Made by a program: the position numbers and the translations under genes. A stretch of 20,962 bases of DNA from a virus. Position 1 is the stretch's first letter, and each line of letters begins with the position of its first letter. The notes under the pieces were generated by a model, which saw nothing but the letters and a program-made list of their open reading frames with translations, was not told the origin of the DNA and did no database searches. The DNA is taken from the IMG/VR virus record IMGVR_UViG_3300042554_000442, positions 1 through 20,962 of that record. One strand, given 5' to 3'. Shown in pieces: positions 1 to 7,371 of the stretch.

Positions 1-2
1 TA

Positions 3-800
3 CAGACCATAACTGCTACTAGTGCAGTGACGGTCATGTCCTGTGCCATCAAGCGCCTTATAGGTACTGGCACAGTCGAAATGACCACAGACAACGGGAC
101 AACCTGGACTCCTGTGACTGTTACAGCCGGTTGGACTATTGTTTCTATACCTGCCCAGACTCTTGTAAACCCTGTTTGTGGTTTCCGTTTGGCAACAAGT
201 GGCGATAGCGTTGCCATTGATGTTGTCCAAAACGAGTCTGGTACTGGGTCAGTTCCTCCAGCTAACAGCCCAACTACACCTCTTATTACGACTTCTGCAA
301 CAGTAACACGTTTTGCTGACGACCTTCAACTTACAGGTACAAACTTCAGTAATGTTTATAATCAGACTGAAGGTACAATAGTACTTTATTTCTCTACAGA
401 TAACCTAGCTGCGGATAGTACAATCCTCTGTATTGATGATGAGCAACTAAATCAAATAAACCAAGTAGACTGGAGATCATTAGCGTCAGTCGCACTACGT
501 ACTCGTGTTAGAAGTGCCAATGCATCATCTTGTGATATTAACCCAGGTAGCTTTGGTTTTGGAGTACTTATTAAAGTAGCTCATGGTTTCAGACTAAATA
601 ACTTTGCTTCATCAATTAACGGTAATGCTGTACCTACTCCAGATACTACTGGTGATATGCCTTTAACAAATATGACCAGGCTTACATTTGGACAGCGTGG
701 GATAACATCTTTGATACAAGGTATCCTTCACCTACGGTCCCTAGACTTGTATAGTATTAGGCAGTCTAACTCTGTCCTTCCAACATTGTCTACACCGTAA
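3..800 (+). CDS. Tail fibre / receptor-binding protein, C-terminal part (5'-truncated)
   Basis: The reading frame is open to the left edge, so the real start lies outside the window; the GTG at 27 is probably internal. The visible part begins with beta-rich sequence (DNGTTWTPVTVTAG), then a linker of the kind TTSATVTRFADD, which in phage fibre and head-spike proteins commonly precedes a final lectin-like domain. The last 160 residues look like a concanavalin/LamG-type beta sandwich (NQTEGTIVLYFST, GFGVLIKVAHGFRLNNFASS, ending ILHLRSLDLYSIRQSNSVLP). From family knowledge this is a carbohydrate- or receptor-binding domain at the tip of a fibre; the exact ligand cannot be read. The second half of the gene is noticeably AT-richer than the terminase and portal genes downstream. 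The stop TAA shares its last base with the ATG of the next gene. It could instead be a head fibre. Confidence 0.7.
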   Translation, partial: QTITATSAVTVMSCAIKRLIGTGTVEMTTDNGTTWTPVTVTAGWTIVSIPAQTLVNPVCGFRLATSGDSVAIDVVQNESGTGSVPPANSPTTPLITTSATVTRFADDLQLTGTNFSNVYNQTEGTIVLYFSTDNLAADSTILCIDDEQLNQINQVDWRSLASVALRTRVRSANASSCDINPGSFGFGVLIKVAHGFRLNNFASSINGNAVPTPDTTGDMPLTNMTRLTFGQRGITSLIQGILHLRSLDLYSIRQSNSVLPTLSTP

Positions 801-1003
801 TGAAACCTGAAGTACAGGAATTCCTCGAAAGCCTGGAAAAAGAGGACATAGCTGATCTCAAAGAGATCATCCAGAACAAACAACACAAGAAATGGATATT
901 CACTAATGTCCATTACCTCCTCAAGGGTCTTGTGTTTTTGATTACTACCTGGATTCTCTTTGAGACGTTCATCAAGAACCTTTTCATTAAGCTTATTCAT
1001 TGA
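800..1003 (+). CDS. Small single-pass membrane protein, candidate holin
   Basis: This is a 67-residue protein. An acidic, helical N-terminal half (EVQEFLESLEKEDIADLKEII) is followed by a basic patch (KQHKKW) and one hydrophobic stretch around residues 38-58 (LLKGLVFLITTWILFETF), then a short basic tail. The ATG overlaps the preceding stop as TAATG and no Shine-Dalgarno sequence is visible, so translation is probably coupled to the fibre gene. By position (fibre - this - large terminase) and size it matches T7 gene 17.5, the holin, which is also about 67 residues. That is synteny and topology only; there is no sequence motif that proves holin function. It does not look like a small terminase, which would be longer and soluble. 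Holin is an inference of moderate strength. Confidence 0.6.
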   Translation: MKPEVQEFLESLEKEDIADLKEIIQNKQHKKWIFTNVHYLLKGLVFLITTWILFETFIKNLFIKLIH

Positions 1004-2550
1004 CCCCTAAAGACAAGCACAATCAGATACGGGAACTAGCCGAACAGGACCTAGAGAAGTTCATTCGGCTAGTCCATCCCCAAAGGGTCCTAGGGAGTAT
1101 CCACAGCGAGGTTATCCGCTGGTGGACCCGGGAAGGAGCCAAGTCCCACCAGCTTCTCCTGCTCCCCCGAGACCACGGTAAATCCGCTCTGGTAGCTTAC
1201 CGTGTAGCCTGGGAAATCACCAGGAACCCTACGATCCGTGTGCTTTACATTTCCAGTACAGCTAATCTTGCTACCAAACAGCTTAAGTTCATCAAGGATA
1301 TCCTGACTTCAGATATCTACCGCAGATACTGGCCAGAGATGACCAACCCCGAGGAAGGGAAACGAGAAAAGTGGACCGAGACAGAAATCTCCGTAGATCA
1401 CCCCAAGCGCAAACAAGAAGCCGTTCGTGACCCGACTATTTTCACTGCTGGTCTCACTACTACGATTACCGGAATGCACTGCGATATTGCCGTTCTTGAC
1501 GATGTTGTGGTTAGAGAGAATGCTTATACAGTAGACGGAAGAGACAAAGTCCAGGCACAGTACAGTCTGTTGTCCTCCATTGAAGGATCAGACAGTGTCG
1601 AGTGGGCAGTTGGTACAAGGTACCACCCCAAGGACCTCTACAATGATCTCCTACAGATGAATGTAGACGAGTACGACGACGAAGGAGAGATCACAGGCAG
1701 TGAAGCCCTTTATGAAATCTTCGAGAGACAAGTGGAAGACCGAGGCGATGGAACAGGTGAATTCCTGTGGCCTCGACAGCAACGATACGACGGTAAATGG
1801 TTCGGCTTCGATAGTAAGATTCTCGCCAAGAAACGAGCCCAGTATCTCGATAGAATTCAGTTCCGATCTCAGTATTATAACGACCCTAACGATGCTGAGA
1901 ATGCTTCAATCCCTAGAGAGTGTTTTCAGTACTACGATCCAAAACATTTACACCGAAATGCAGGTAGATGGTTCTACAAGGCTCAACGCCTCAACGTCTT
2001 CGCCGCTGTCGATTTCGCCTTCAGCCTGAGACGTAAAGCAGACTACACGGCCATCGTTGTCGTCGGAATAGACAGTAACCAGAATTACTACGTTCTGGAA
2101 ATCTCCCGGTTCAAGACAGACAAGATTTCCGATTACTTCAAGGAAATCCTTGCTCTTCACCAAAAGTGGGACTTTCGTAAGCTCCGTGCAGAGGTCACAG
2201 CAGCCCAGTCTGTAATCGTACAGGACCTCAAGAGTAATTACATCAGACCACATGGTCTGGCTCTGTCTATTGAGGATTACCGGCCTAACAGGCACATGGG
2301 GTCCAAGGAAGAACGAAACGAAGCAATCCTCCAGCCCAGGTACGATAACCGCCAGATATGGCATTATCAAGGAGGCAACTGTCAGGTTCTTGAAGAAGAA
2401 CTTGTTCTCGTGAATCCTCCACACGATGACGTTAAAGACTGCCTGGCCTCGTGTATTGACGCATGTATCGCCCCTTCAAATACCCAAACACAGCCTAGAG
2501 TTCTTAAACCTGGCTTTGGGACTAATAGCCGGTTCGGCGGAATTCTTTAA
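1000..2550 (+). CDS. terL: Terminase large subunit (DNA-packaging ATPase and nuclease)
   Basis: This is the motor that cuts concatemeric DNA and pumps it through the portal into the prohead. The 516-residue protein has the full set of motifs. A Walker A-like LPRDHGKS lies at residues 55-62, Walker B IAVLDD at 163-168 and a coupling motif AVGTRYHP at 203-210. The RNase H-fold nuclease has candidate acidic residues D338 (AAVDFAFS), D348 (KADYTAIV), E398 (RAEV) and D476/D477/D480 (PPHDDVKD). The start is a TTG whose last two bases form the TGA stop of the previous gene (TTGA). The stop TAA overlaps the ATG of the portal gene. The T7-like GTRYHP motif and length fit the podovirus gp19 type. No small subunit gene is visible in the window. 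The family call is secure. Confidence 0.96.
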   Translation: MTPKDKHNQIRELAEQDLEKFIRLVHPQRVLGSIHSEVIRWWTREGAKSHQLLLLPRDHGKSALVAYRVAWEITRNPTIRVLYISSTANLATKQLKFIKDILTSDIYRRYWPEMTNPEEGKREKWTETEISVDHPKRKQEAVRDPTIFTAGLTTTITGMHCDIAVLDDVVVRENAYTVDGRDKVQAQYSLLSSIEGSDSVEWAVGTRYHPKDLYNDLLQMNVDEYDDEGEITGSEALYEIFERQVEDRGDGTGEFLWPRQQRYDGKWFGFDSKILAKKRAQYLDRIQFRSQYYNDPNDAENASIPRECFQYYDPKHLHRNAGRWFYKAQRLNVFAAVDFAFSLRRKADYTAIVVVGIDSNQNYYVLEISRFKTDKISDYFKEILALHQKWDFRKLRAEVTAAQSVIVQDLKSNYIRPHGLALSIEDYRPNRHMGSKEERNEAILQPRYDNRQIWHYQGGNCQVLEEELVLVNPPHDDVKDCLASCIDACIAPSNTQTQPRVLKPGFGTNSRFGGIL

Positions 2551-4352
2551 TGGCTGGTAAAACACTAGATATAGACTCGGTCCTTACCCCTGATAAGCTC
2601 GGTACAGAAATTGCCAGACAGTACATCCAGTGGGATACGTTCAGGCAAGTAAAGGTAAAAGAGTGGCGTGAGGTCCGGGAGTACATCTTCGCTACCGATA
2701 CCCGTAAAACGAGTAACGCAGCTACCCCTTGGAAGAACACAACGACAATCCCGAAGCTCTGTCAGATACGGGATAACCTTTACGCTAATTACACGGCGGC
2801 TCTATTCCCAAAGAGGAAATGGCTCTCCTGGACAGGTAACGACAAGGACAGTAACGCCAGAGCAAAGCGTGAAGCCATTGAAGCGTATATGTCCTATGTC
2901 ATCGAACAGGACAATTTCAAGAAAGAAGTCGACAAACTCATCCTGGACTACATTGACTATGGCAACTGCTTTGCCGGTGTAGACTGGATAGACGAGACCC
3001 AGCAGCTTGCAGACGGACAGACCAAGGTAGGCTACGTAGGGCCTACTGTTAAACGGTTTTCCCCTCTTGACATTGTCTTTAACCCTACGGCCCCTGACTT
3101 TATCCAGTCACCCAAGATCATCCGTTCTATTGTCTCTCTGGGAGAGGTCAAGGAAATCCTGACCCGCTTCTCGACAGACGCCAACAAAGATCAGTACGAA
3201 GCCCTCTGGCAGTATCTTCGACGCATACGATCTTCTTCGGAAGGTAACATTGGTCTTGGTACAGCAGAGAAAGATGCTCTCTACCGAGTAGACGGGTTTC
3301 ATAGCTACCAGGCTTACCTGGCTTCTGGGTACTGTGAACTGTTAACCTTCTACGGTGACATCTACGATTCCGACAAAGACGAGTTCCTCAGGAACCAGGT
3401 CATTGTCGTAGCCGACCGTCACAAGATCATCAGGAACTCCCCTAACGAGAGTTTCTTTGGTCATCCTCCGATCTACCACGTAGGCTGGAGGGTCCGTCAG
3501 GACAACCTCTGGGCCATGGGTCCTCTCGATAATCTCGTCGGTATGCAGTATCGCCTGGATCACGTAGAGAACCTCAAGGCCGACGCCTTCGATCTTCTGA
3601 CCTTTCCTCCTCTGAAGATAAAAGGCTACGTAGAGGATTTCGAATGGGGTCCTTTCTCTCGTATTTATACCGGAGACGACGGCGACGTAGAAATCCTAGC
3701 CCCTCCTTACCAGGTCCTCCAGGTCAACAACGAAATCCAGGCTCTAGAGGCCCAGATGGAGCAGATGGCCGGGGCGCCCAAGGAGGCCCTGGGATTCAGG
3801 ACTCCGGGAGAGAAGACAGCCTTCGAGGTCCAGAGGCTAGAGAATGCAGCCTCCCGGGTGTTCACCAATAAAGCTACCCGCTTTGAGGAACACCTCGTAG
3901 AGCGGCTCCTCAACGCCATGTTGGAGCTTGCCAAACGGAACTGGAACCCGGCTATGAGCACGATCCCCGTGTTCGATGACGAGTTCAAGATTACGACCTT
4001 CAGGGACCTGACCCCAGCCGATCTCACAGGATCGGGGACTATCCGTCCCATCGCTGCAAGACACTTTGCCGAAAAGGCAGAGAAAATCCAGAACCTGAAT
4101 AATCTGTTTAACTCGCCTCTCGGCCAGCAACCAGATGTCCTGATGCACTTCTCGGGTATCGAGACTGCAAAGCTCCTGGAAGACCTTCTGGACCTTCAAG
4201 ATTACGAACTCGTACAGCCGTACATTCGGTTGTCTGAGCAGGCAGATGCCCAGCGTCAAGCTCAGTCCCATCAGGAGCAAGTCCAGGTAGAAGCCCTGAC
4301 ACCCTCAGGCCTTACCGCTGACGACACAGATCAACCCTTCGGAGTCCAATGA
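2550..4352 (+). CDS. Portal protein (head-tail connector)
   Basis: This 600-residue protein would form the dodecameric ring at the single portal vertex, through which DNA enters and leaves and to which tail adaptors bind. It sits directly after the large terminase, sharing TAATG. Recognisable features are the N-terminal helical region (residues 25-95, containing REVREYIFATD and LYANYTAALFPKRKW). The segment GPTVKRFSPLDIVFNPTAPDF, about residues 164-184, is typical of podoviral portals. A helical C-terminal half contains APKEALGFRTPGEKTAFEVQ, which fits the stem/crown region. The C-terminal tail is rich in Gln and Glu, as in many T7-like connectors. A weak ribosome site (GGCGGA, 2536-2541) lies 8 bases before the ATG. 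The stop overlaps the next ATG as ATGA. The length is close to T7 gp8 (about 536), slightly longer. Confidence 0.9.
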   Translation: MAGKTLDIDSVLTPDKLGTEIARQYIQWDTFRQVKVKEWREVREYIFATDTRKTSNAATPWKNTTTIPKLCQIRDNLYANYTAALFPKRKWLSWTGNDKDSNARAKREAIEAYMSYVIEQDNFKKEVDKLILDYIDYGNCFAGVDWIDETQQLADGQTKVGYVGPTVKRFSPLDIVFNPTAPDFIQSPKIIRSIVSLGEVKEILTRFSTDANKDQYEALWQYLRRIRSSSEGNIGLGTAEKDALYRVDGFHSYQAYLASGYCELLTFYGDIYDSDKDEFLRNQVIVVADRHKIIRNSPNESFFGHPPIYHVGWRVRQDNLWAMGPLDNLVGMQYRLDHVENLKADAFDLLTFPPLKIKGYVEDFEWGPFSRIYTGDDGDVEILAPPYQVLQVNNEIQALEAQMEQMAGAPKEALGFRTPGEKTAFEVQRLENAASRVFTNKATRFEEHLVERLLNAMLELAKRNWNPAMSTIPVFDDEFKITTFRDLTPADLTGSGTIRPIAARHFAEKAEKIQNLNNLFNSPLGQQPDVLMHFSGIETAKLLEDLLDLQDYELVQPYIRLSEQADAQRQAQSHQEQVQVEALTPSGLTADDTDQPFGVQ

Positions 4353-4621
4353 AGCTTTCACTAGCCTGGTCGAAGCATATCAAGGACCCGAAGAAACGAA
4401 AAGAATTTGAGCAGACGATACTAGCCTCAGCGACCATGAGGGAACGTCTACTCCAAATACTAGACGAAGATGAGCGTAGCCTCGAAGCGTCTATGTGTTC
4501 CACCAAAGACTTCGAGAATGCGTCATGGGCCTACAAACACGCCTACGCACTCGGAGAGAAATCAAGAATCAAAAGGCTCCGTGACCTCCTGGAGCTAAAG
4601 GATCGTAGTGACAACCAGTAA
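4349..4621 (+). CDS. Small phage protein of unknown function between portal and scaffold
   Basis: This is a 90-residue, highly charged, probably all-helical protein (HIKDPKKRKEFEQTILAS, LQILDEDERSLEASM, SRIKRLRDLLELKD). No signal peptide, membrane segment or catalytic motif is seen. The ATG overlaps the portal stop as ATGA, and a good ribosome site GGAG (4341-4344) lies 4 bases upstream. Its last 14 bases overlap the scaffold gene in another frame. Short helical proteins are often found at this position in T7-like podoviruses, but I cannot assign a function. By location it is likely expressed with, and may assist, portal or prohead assembly; that is inference from context only. Confidence 0.8.
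   Translation: MKLSLAWSKHIKDPKKRKEFEQTILASATMRERLLQILDEDERSLEASMCSTKDFENASWAYKHAYALGEKSRIKRLRDLLELKDRSDNQ
4597..4602 (+). promoter_or_regulatory. Ribosome binding site deciding the GTG start of the scaffold gene
   Basis: The sequence AAAGGA lies inside the end of the previous gene, 5 bases before the GTG at 4608. No other start codon with a comparable site occurs nearby, so it supports GTG 4608 despite the 14-base overlap with the preceding gene. Confidence 0.6.
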
Positions 4622-5360
4622 TCTTTTTACCGGTGACCCCGGTGCAGTAACCCCTCCTGTAGATACCAACAAAAACTATTTCGAAGAACTAGTTGGCGAA
4701 GGTAAAAAGTTCAAGACCCCTGAGGAACTTGCAAGAGGAAAGGCAGAAGCTGACGCCTTCATTGAACAGCTAAAGGCAGAGCAAGCAAAGCTCCGCGAAG
4801 ACCTGAATACGAAACTTACTCTGGAACAGTACATAGACAAGATGGCTGCCACCGGACAGAATCCGAATCCCCCGCCTAATGAACCGAACGGCAATCAGGG
4901 AGAAAACCTTCAGGGTCTCAAACCAGAGGATGTTGAACGATTAATTGATCAACGTGTCTCTGCACGAGAAGCTGAACGTATTCAGACTGAAAACCTCAGG
5001 ACCGTCAAGGAAACCCTCTCGCAGACCCTTGGCCCTGATTTCCCAACCAAACTCAAGTCAATTAGCCAGTCTATAGGTATGTCAGAAGATGACATGAATG
5101 ACATGGCTAGACTCCGTCCCAAGGCCCTATTGGCTCTGGTACAGGCACAGAACCCAGGACAAACCCAGGTACAATTCCCTGGTCCCTTTACCCCTCCTAC
5201 TTCTGTGAATCGTCCACAAACCAGTGTGACTGGTGATCGTACAAAGAAGTTCTACGACGATCTAAAGGCCAAAGACCCCAAAGCCTACTGGACCCCTAAA
5301 ATCCAGAACCAAATCCATCAAGACGCACTTCGACTTGGGGAGAAATTTTTCGATTCATAA
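4608..5360 (+). CDS. Capsid assembly scaffolding protein
   Basis: This 250-residue acidic, low-complexity helical protein lies immediately before the major capsid gene, the standard place for a scaffold. Residues 38-72 (EELARGKAEADAFIEQLKAE onward) form a likely coiled coil. Residues 83-100 are a Pro/Asn/Gly-rich linker. Residues 103-135 are a second charged helix (LKPEDVERLIDQRVSAREAE), followed by a Pro/Gln-rich region at 182-205. The C-terminal 40 residues (RTKKFYDDLKAKDPKAYW and beyond) are basic-helical, as expected for the capsid-binding tail of T7 gp9-like scaffolds. From family knowledge it directs prohead shell assembly and leaves before or during packaging. The start is GTG with a good ribosome site. 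There is no protease motif, so it is probably expelled intact. Confidence 0.85.
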   Translation: MTTSNLFTGDPGAVTPPVDTNKNYFEELVGEGKKFKTPEELARGKAEADAFIEQLKAEQAKLREDLNTKLTLEQYIDKMAATGQNPNPPPNEPNGNQGENLQGLKPEDVERLIDQRVSAREAERIQTENLRTVKETLSQTLGPDFPTKLKSISQSIGMSEDDMNDMARLRPKALLALVQAQNPGQTQVQFPGPFTPPTSVNRPQTSVTGDRTKKFYDDLKAKDPKAYWTPKIQNQIHQDALRLGEKFFDS

Positions 5361-5370
5361 TAGGTTATAA

Positions 5371-6318
5371 ATGTCCGGTTTTACCGCATCAAACAACGAG
5401 CACCTCATCCGCTCGAATCTCTGGTCTTCCCAGATTAAGGAAGTCCTCCTGGATGAACTCTTTGCCACCAAGTACGTAGACATGATCACGGACTTCCCGG
5501 ATGGCGATACCCTGAACATCCCGTCTATCGGTCAGGCTGAGACGCTTGACTACGAGGAAGGTCAGGCAGTCCGTTACACGGCAATGGATACCGGTAACTT
5601 CACGTTCTCCATCAACAAGTACAAGTCTTCGGCTACGTACATCACGGAGAAGATGAAGCAGGACTCGTTCTACATGTCCCGCCTTGTGTCCTCGTTCGTG
5701 CCTAAGCAGGCCCGTTCGATTGCCAAGGTCATGGAAGTAGACGTTCTGGCTATCGGTAACTCAGGTCAGACGGCTTCGAGCCTGAACACGATCAACGGTG
5801 CACCCCACCGCTTCGTTGCAACTGGTACGAACGATGTCATTGTCCCGCAGGACTTTGCGAAGGCTAAGTTCTCGCTCCAGAAGGCCAACGTCCCGATGAC
5901 GAACCTCGTCGCGATTGTTGACCCCTCAGTTGAGTATCAGCTTTCGACGATTACGAACCTTACGAACATCTCGAATAACCCGAGGTGGGAAGGTATCGTC
6001 CGTGACGGTATGTCCACTGGTATGAAGTTCGTTATGAACGTCTACGGCTTTGACGTGTACGTTTCTCAGAATCTTCCTTCCAGCATTTCGGAGACGATTA
6101 ACTCCAACTCTGTTACAAACGGTGTTGCGAATTACTTCTTCTCGGCTGCACCCGACGTTCTTCCGTTCGTTGGTTCTGTTCGCCAGCCGCCCAAGGTTGA
6201 CTCCGAGTATAACAAGGACCTCCAGCGCGAAGAGTACGTGACGACCTGTCGCTATGGCTACAAGCTGTTCCGTCCGGAAAACCTCGTCACGATCATCTCT
6301 GACGCTTCCCAGGTCTAA
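5371..6318 (+). CDS. Major capsid protein
   Basis: This 315-residue protein directly after the scaffold gene builds the icosahedral shell. The N-terminal pattern fits the HK97-fold capsid proteins of T7-like and marine podoviruses: SNLWSSQIKEVLLDELFATK, then DFPDGDTLNIPSIGQAETLDYEEGQ, then a long helix SFYMSRLVSSFVPKQARSIA. The C-terminal half has the beta-rich P- and A-domain-like stretches ending YVTTCRYGYKLFRPENLVTI. The ATG at 5371 follows a modest TAGG ribosome site (5361-5364). Codon use is strongly skewed compared with the tail genes: most threonines are ACG and Asn and Phe are mostly AAC and TTC, consistent with selection for very high expression. No frameshift-extended minor form is evident. 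The identification rests on gene order and overall pattern. Confidence 0.9.
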   Translation: MSGFTASNNEHLIRSNLWSSQIKEVLLDELFATKYVDMITDFPDGDTLNIPSIGQAETLDYEEGQAVRYTAMDTGNFTFSINKYKSSATYITEKMKQDSFYMSRLVSSFVPKQARSIAKVMEVDVLAIGNSGQTASSLNTINGAPHRFVATGTNDVIVPQDFAKAKFSLQKANVPMTNLVAIVDPSVEYQLSTITNLTNISNNPRWEGIVRDGMSTGMKFVMNVYGFDVYVSQNLPSSISETINSNSVTNGVANYFFSAAPDVLPFVGSVRQPPKVDSEYNKDLQREEYVTTCRYGYKLFRPENLVTIISDASQV

Positions 6319-6319
6319 T

Positions 6320-6324
6320 AGGAG
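6320..6324 (+). promoter_or_regulatory. Strong ribosome binding site of the decoration gene
   Basis: AGGAG lies 6 bases before the ATG at 6331, followed by a T-run. It is the best Shine-Dalgarno match in the head block and suggests abundant translation of the following gene, in line with a structural protein needed in many copies. Confidence 0.6.
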
Positions 6325-6330
6325 TTTTTT

Positions 6331-6822
6331 ATGGGTTGGTATAATAACGACGGTCTTTACATTAAGTACGGGACCGAAGAGGCCCAGATGGGCGTTGCGG
6401 GCGAGTACAACATGGCTGGCCCCCAGCAAATGATTGAGCTTACGATCTCGGCAATGACGGCTCTTGGTACGACTGCGGCTATCCAAGAGGAAAACGTAGT
6501 TGTTCCAAAAAATGCCCGTATTGAAAAAGTCGAAGTCATTACGACTACGGCATGTACGTCTGGTGGTTCGGCTACGCTGAACATCGGTCTTATCCGTACG
6601 GATCGTTCTACGGAACTCGACTACGACGGATTTGTTGCCGCTCTGGCGTTGGCTTCGTTTAACGCTGCTGGTGAGACGGTTGCTCTTACCAATGGTTCGA
6701 CCAGTGCTGGTGCTTTGATTGGTACGACATTGTCAAACAACGGGTATCTTACGGCTGACTATGACACTGCGGCGTTTACCGCTGGTGCCATTAAGGTCCG
6801 TATTTACTTCACCCGTGGTTAA
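6331..6822 (+). CDS. Probable capsid decoration (cement) protein
   Basis: This 163-residue beta-rich protein follows the major capsid gene after 12 bases. It starts MGWYNNDGLYIKYGTEEAQ, contains the segment NVVVPKNARIEKVEVITTTA, and ends in the strand KVRIYFTRG. Small proteins of this shape (GLYIKYGTE at the N-terminus, IPKGARI-type strand, GALIGTTLSNNGY near the C-terminus) occur next to capsid genes in many podoviruses and are thought to coat the shell. It has no signal peptide, cysteine-rich motif or catalytic site. It shares the ACG-rich codon style of the capsid gene and has the strongest ribosome site nearby, both suggesting high copy number. A role in shell stabilisation is inferred from position and family resemblance; it could also be a minor head protein. 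Confidence 0.68.
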   Translation: MGWYNNDGLYIKYGTEEAQMGVAGEYNMAGPQQMIELTISAMTALGTTAAIQEENVVVPKNARIEKVEVITTTACTSGGSATLNIGLIRTDRSTELDYDGFVAALALASFNAAGETVALTNGSTSAGALIGTTLSNNGYLTADYDTAAFTAGAIKVRIYFTRG

Positions 6823-6836
6823 TTGAACGACTAACT

Positions 6837-6857
6837 GGAGGCTCCTTCGGGGCCTCC
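6837..6857 (+). terminator. GC-rich hairpin after the head genes (possible partial terminator or processing site)
   Basis: A 9-bp stem (arms GGAGGCTCC and GGGGCCTCC, with one G-T wobble) closes a 3-base TTC loop. It sits in the largest non-coding gap of the window, between the decoration gene and the next gene. There is no T-run after it, so it is not a classical intrinsic terminator. In T7 the main terminator also follows the capsid gene, and phage mRNAs are often cut at hairpins by RNase III. Its 5' arm contains GGAGG, a perfect ribosome-site sequence that would be buried in the fold. Which role applies cannot be told from sequence. Confidence 0.5.
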
Positions 6858-6870
6858 TACATTGAGTACT

Positions 6871-7371
6871 ATGGCTCTTCATTCTTCACTAACTGATCCC
6901 GATATTCACGAACCCAAGGGTGTATCTACTGCTGCTGATGGAGAAGTCTATAAGGCTGATGGTGCAGGGTCTGGTACTTGGGAACCGGTACTTCCTACTC
7001 AGACCGGCAATTCCGGTAAGCAAATTGTTACAGACGGTACCTCTGAATCCTGGTCTGGGGACTCCTCAGTAAGGGCTCGGGGTACCGTTACTATTTCGGG
7101 TACTACTCCTACGCTACAGGCAGGTTCGGTAAACGTGGCCTCTGTCGTTCGTAACACTACTGGTGAGTACACGGTTACATTTACAACTGCATTGGCTTCT
7201 AATCGTATCCAAGTTTCCATTAACGGTGGTCACGGTACTTACACCGCTGTTATAGCCTCTGCTCCTACTGCAAACAGAAGTACTACTGCATTCAAGATTT
7301 TTACGACAGTCCATGCAGTTGGTACAGTGGACCCTTCGTACTTAGACTTCGTGGTTTATGGTGGTTGGTAA
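6871..7371 (+). CDS. Small virion fibre-like protein
   Basis: This 166-residue protein is predicted from the ATG at 6871; a TTG at 6862 in the same frame would add three residues. I prefer the ATG because MALHSSLTDPDIHEPKG is the usual look of the N-terminus of such phage proteins. The first 45 residues (IHEPKGVSTAADGEVYKADG) resemble the anchoring segment of small head- or tail-fibre proteins. The rest is a beta-rich module (RARGTVTISGTTPTLQAGS, TTGEYTVTFTTALASNRIQV) resembling C-terminal modules of phage fibres. It ends FVVYGGW. There is no catalytic motif. It lies between the decoration gene and the tailspike, separated from the former by a hairpin. The role, a head fibre or small appendage, is inferred. 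The initiation region has no clear ribosome site outside the hairpin. Confidence 0.65.
   Translation: MALHSSLTDPDIHEPKGVSTAADGEVYKADGAGSGTWEPVLPTQTGNSGKQIVTDGTSESWSGDSSVRARGTVTISGTTPTLQAGSVNVASVVRNTTGEYTVTFTTALASNRIQVSINGGHGTYTAVIASAPTANRSTTAFKIFTTVHAVGTVDPSYLDFVVYGGW

Noticed and set aside
5330-5370. Promoter-like elements before the capsid gene (TTGGGG and CATAAT)
   Set aside because: The spacing is only about 15 bases and the match is weak. In AT-rich sequence at a gene end this is expected by chance, and no repeated phage promoter motif was found elsewhere.
5926-6486. Open frame of 186 codons on the minus strand across capsid and decoration genes
   Set aside because: It spans two well supported genes and their boundary. 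Its Arg/Val-rich composition is what the ACG- and AAC-rich sense codons produce when read in reverse.
6823-6834. Mini reading frame TTG-AAC-GAC-TAA directly after the decoration gene, as a leader peptide for the hairpin
   Set aside because: Three codons with no repeated regulatory amino acid and no ribosome site. The TAATTG context recurs at real starts here, but nothing supports translation of this one.
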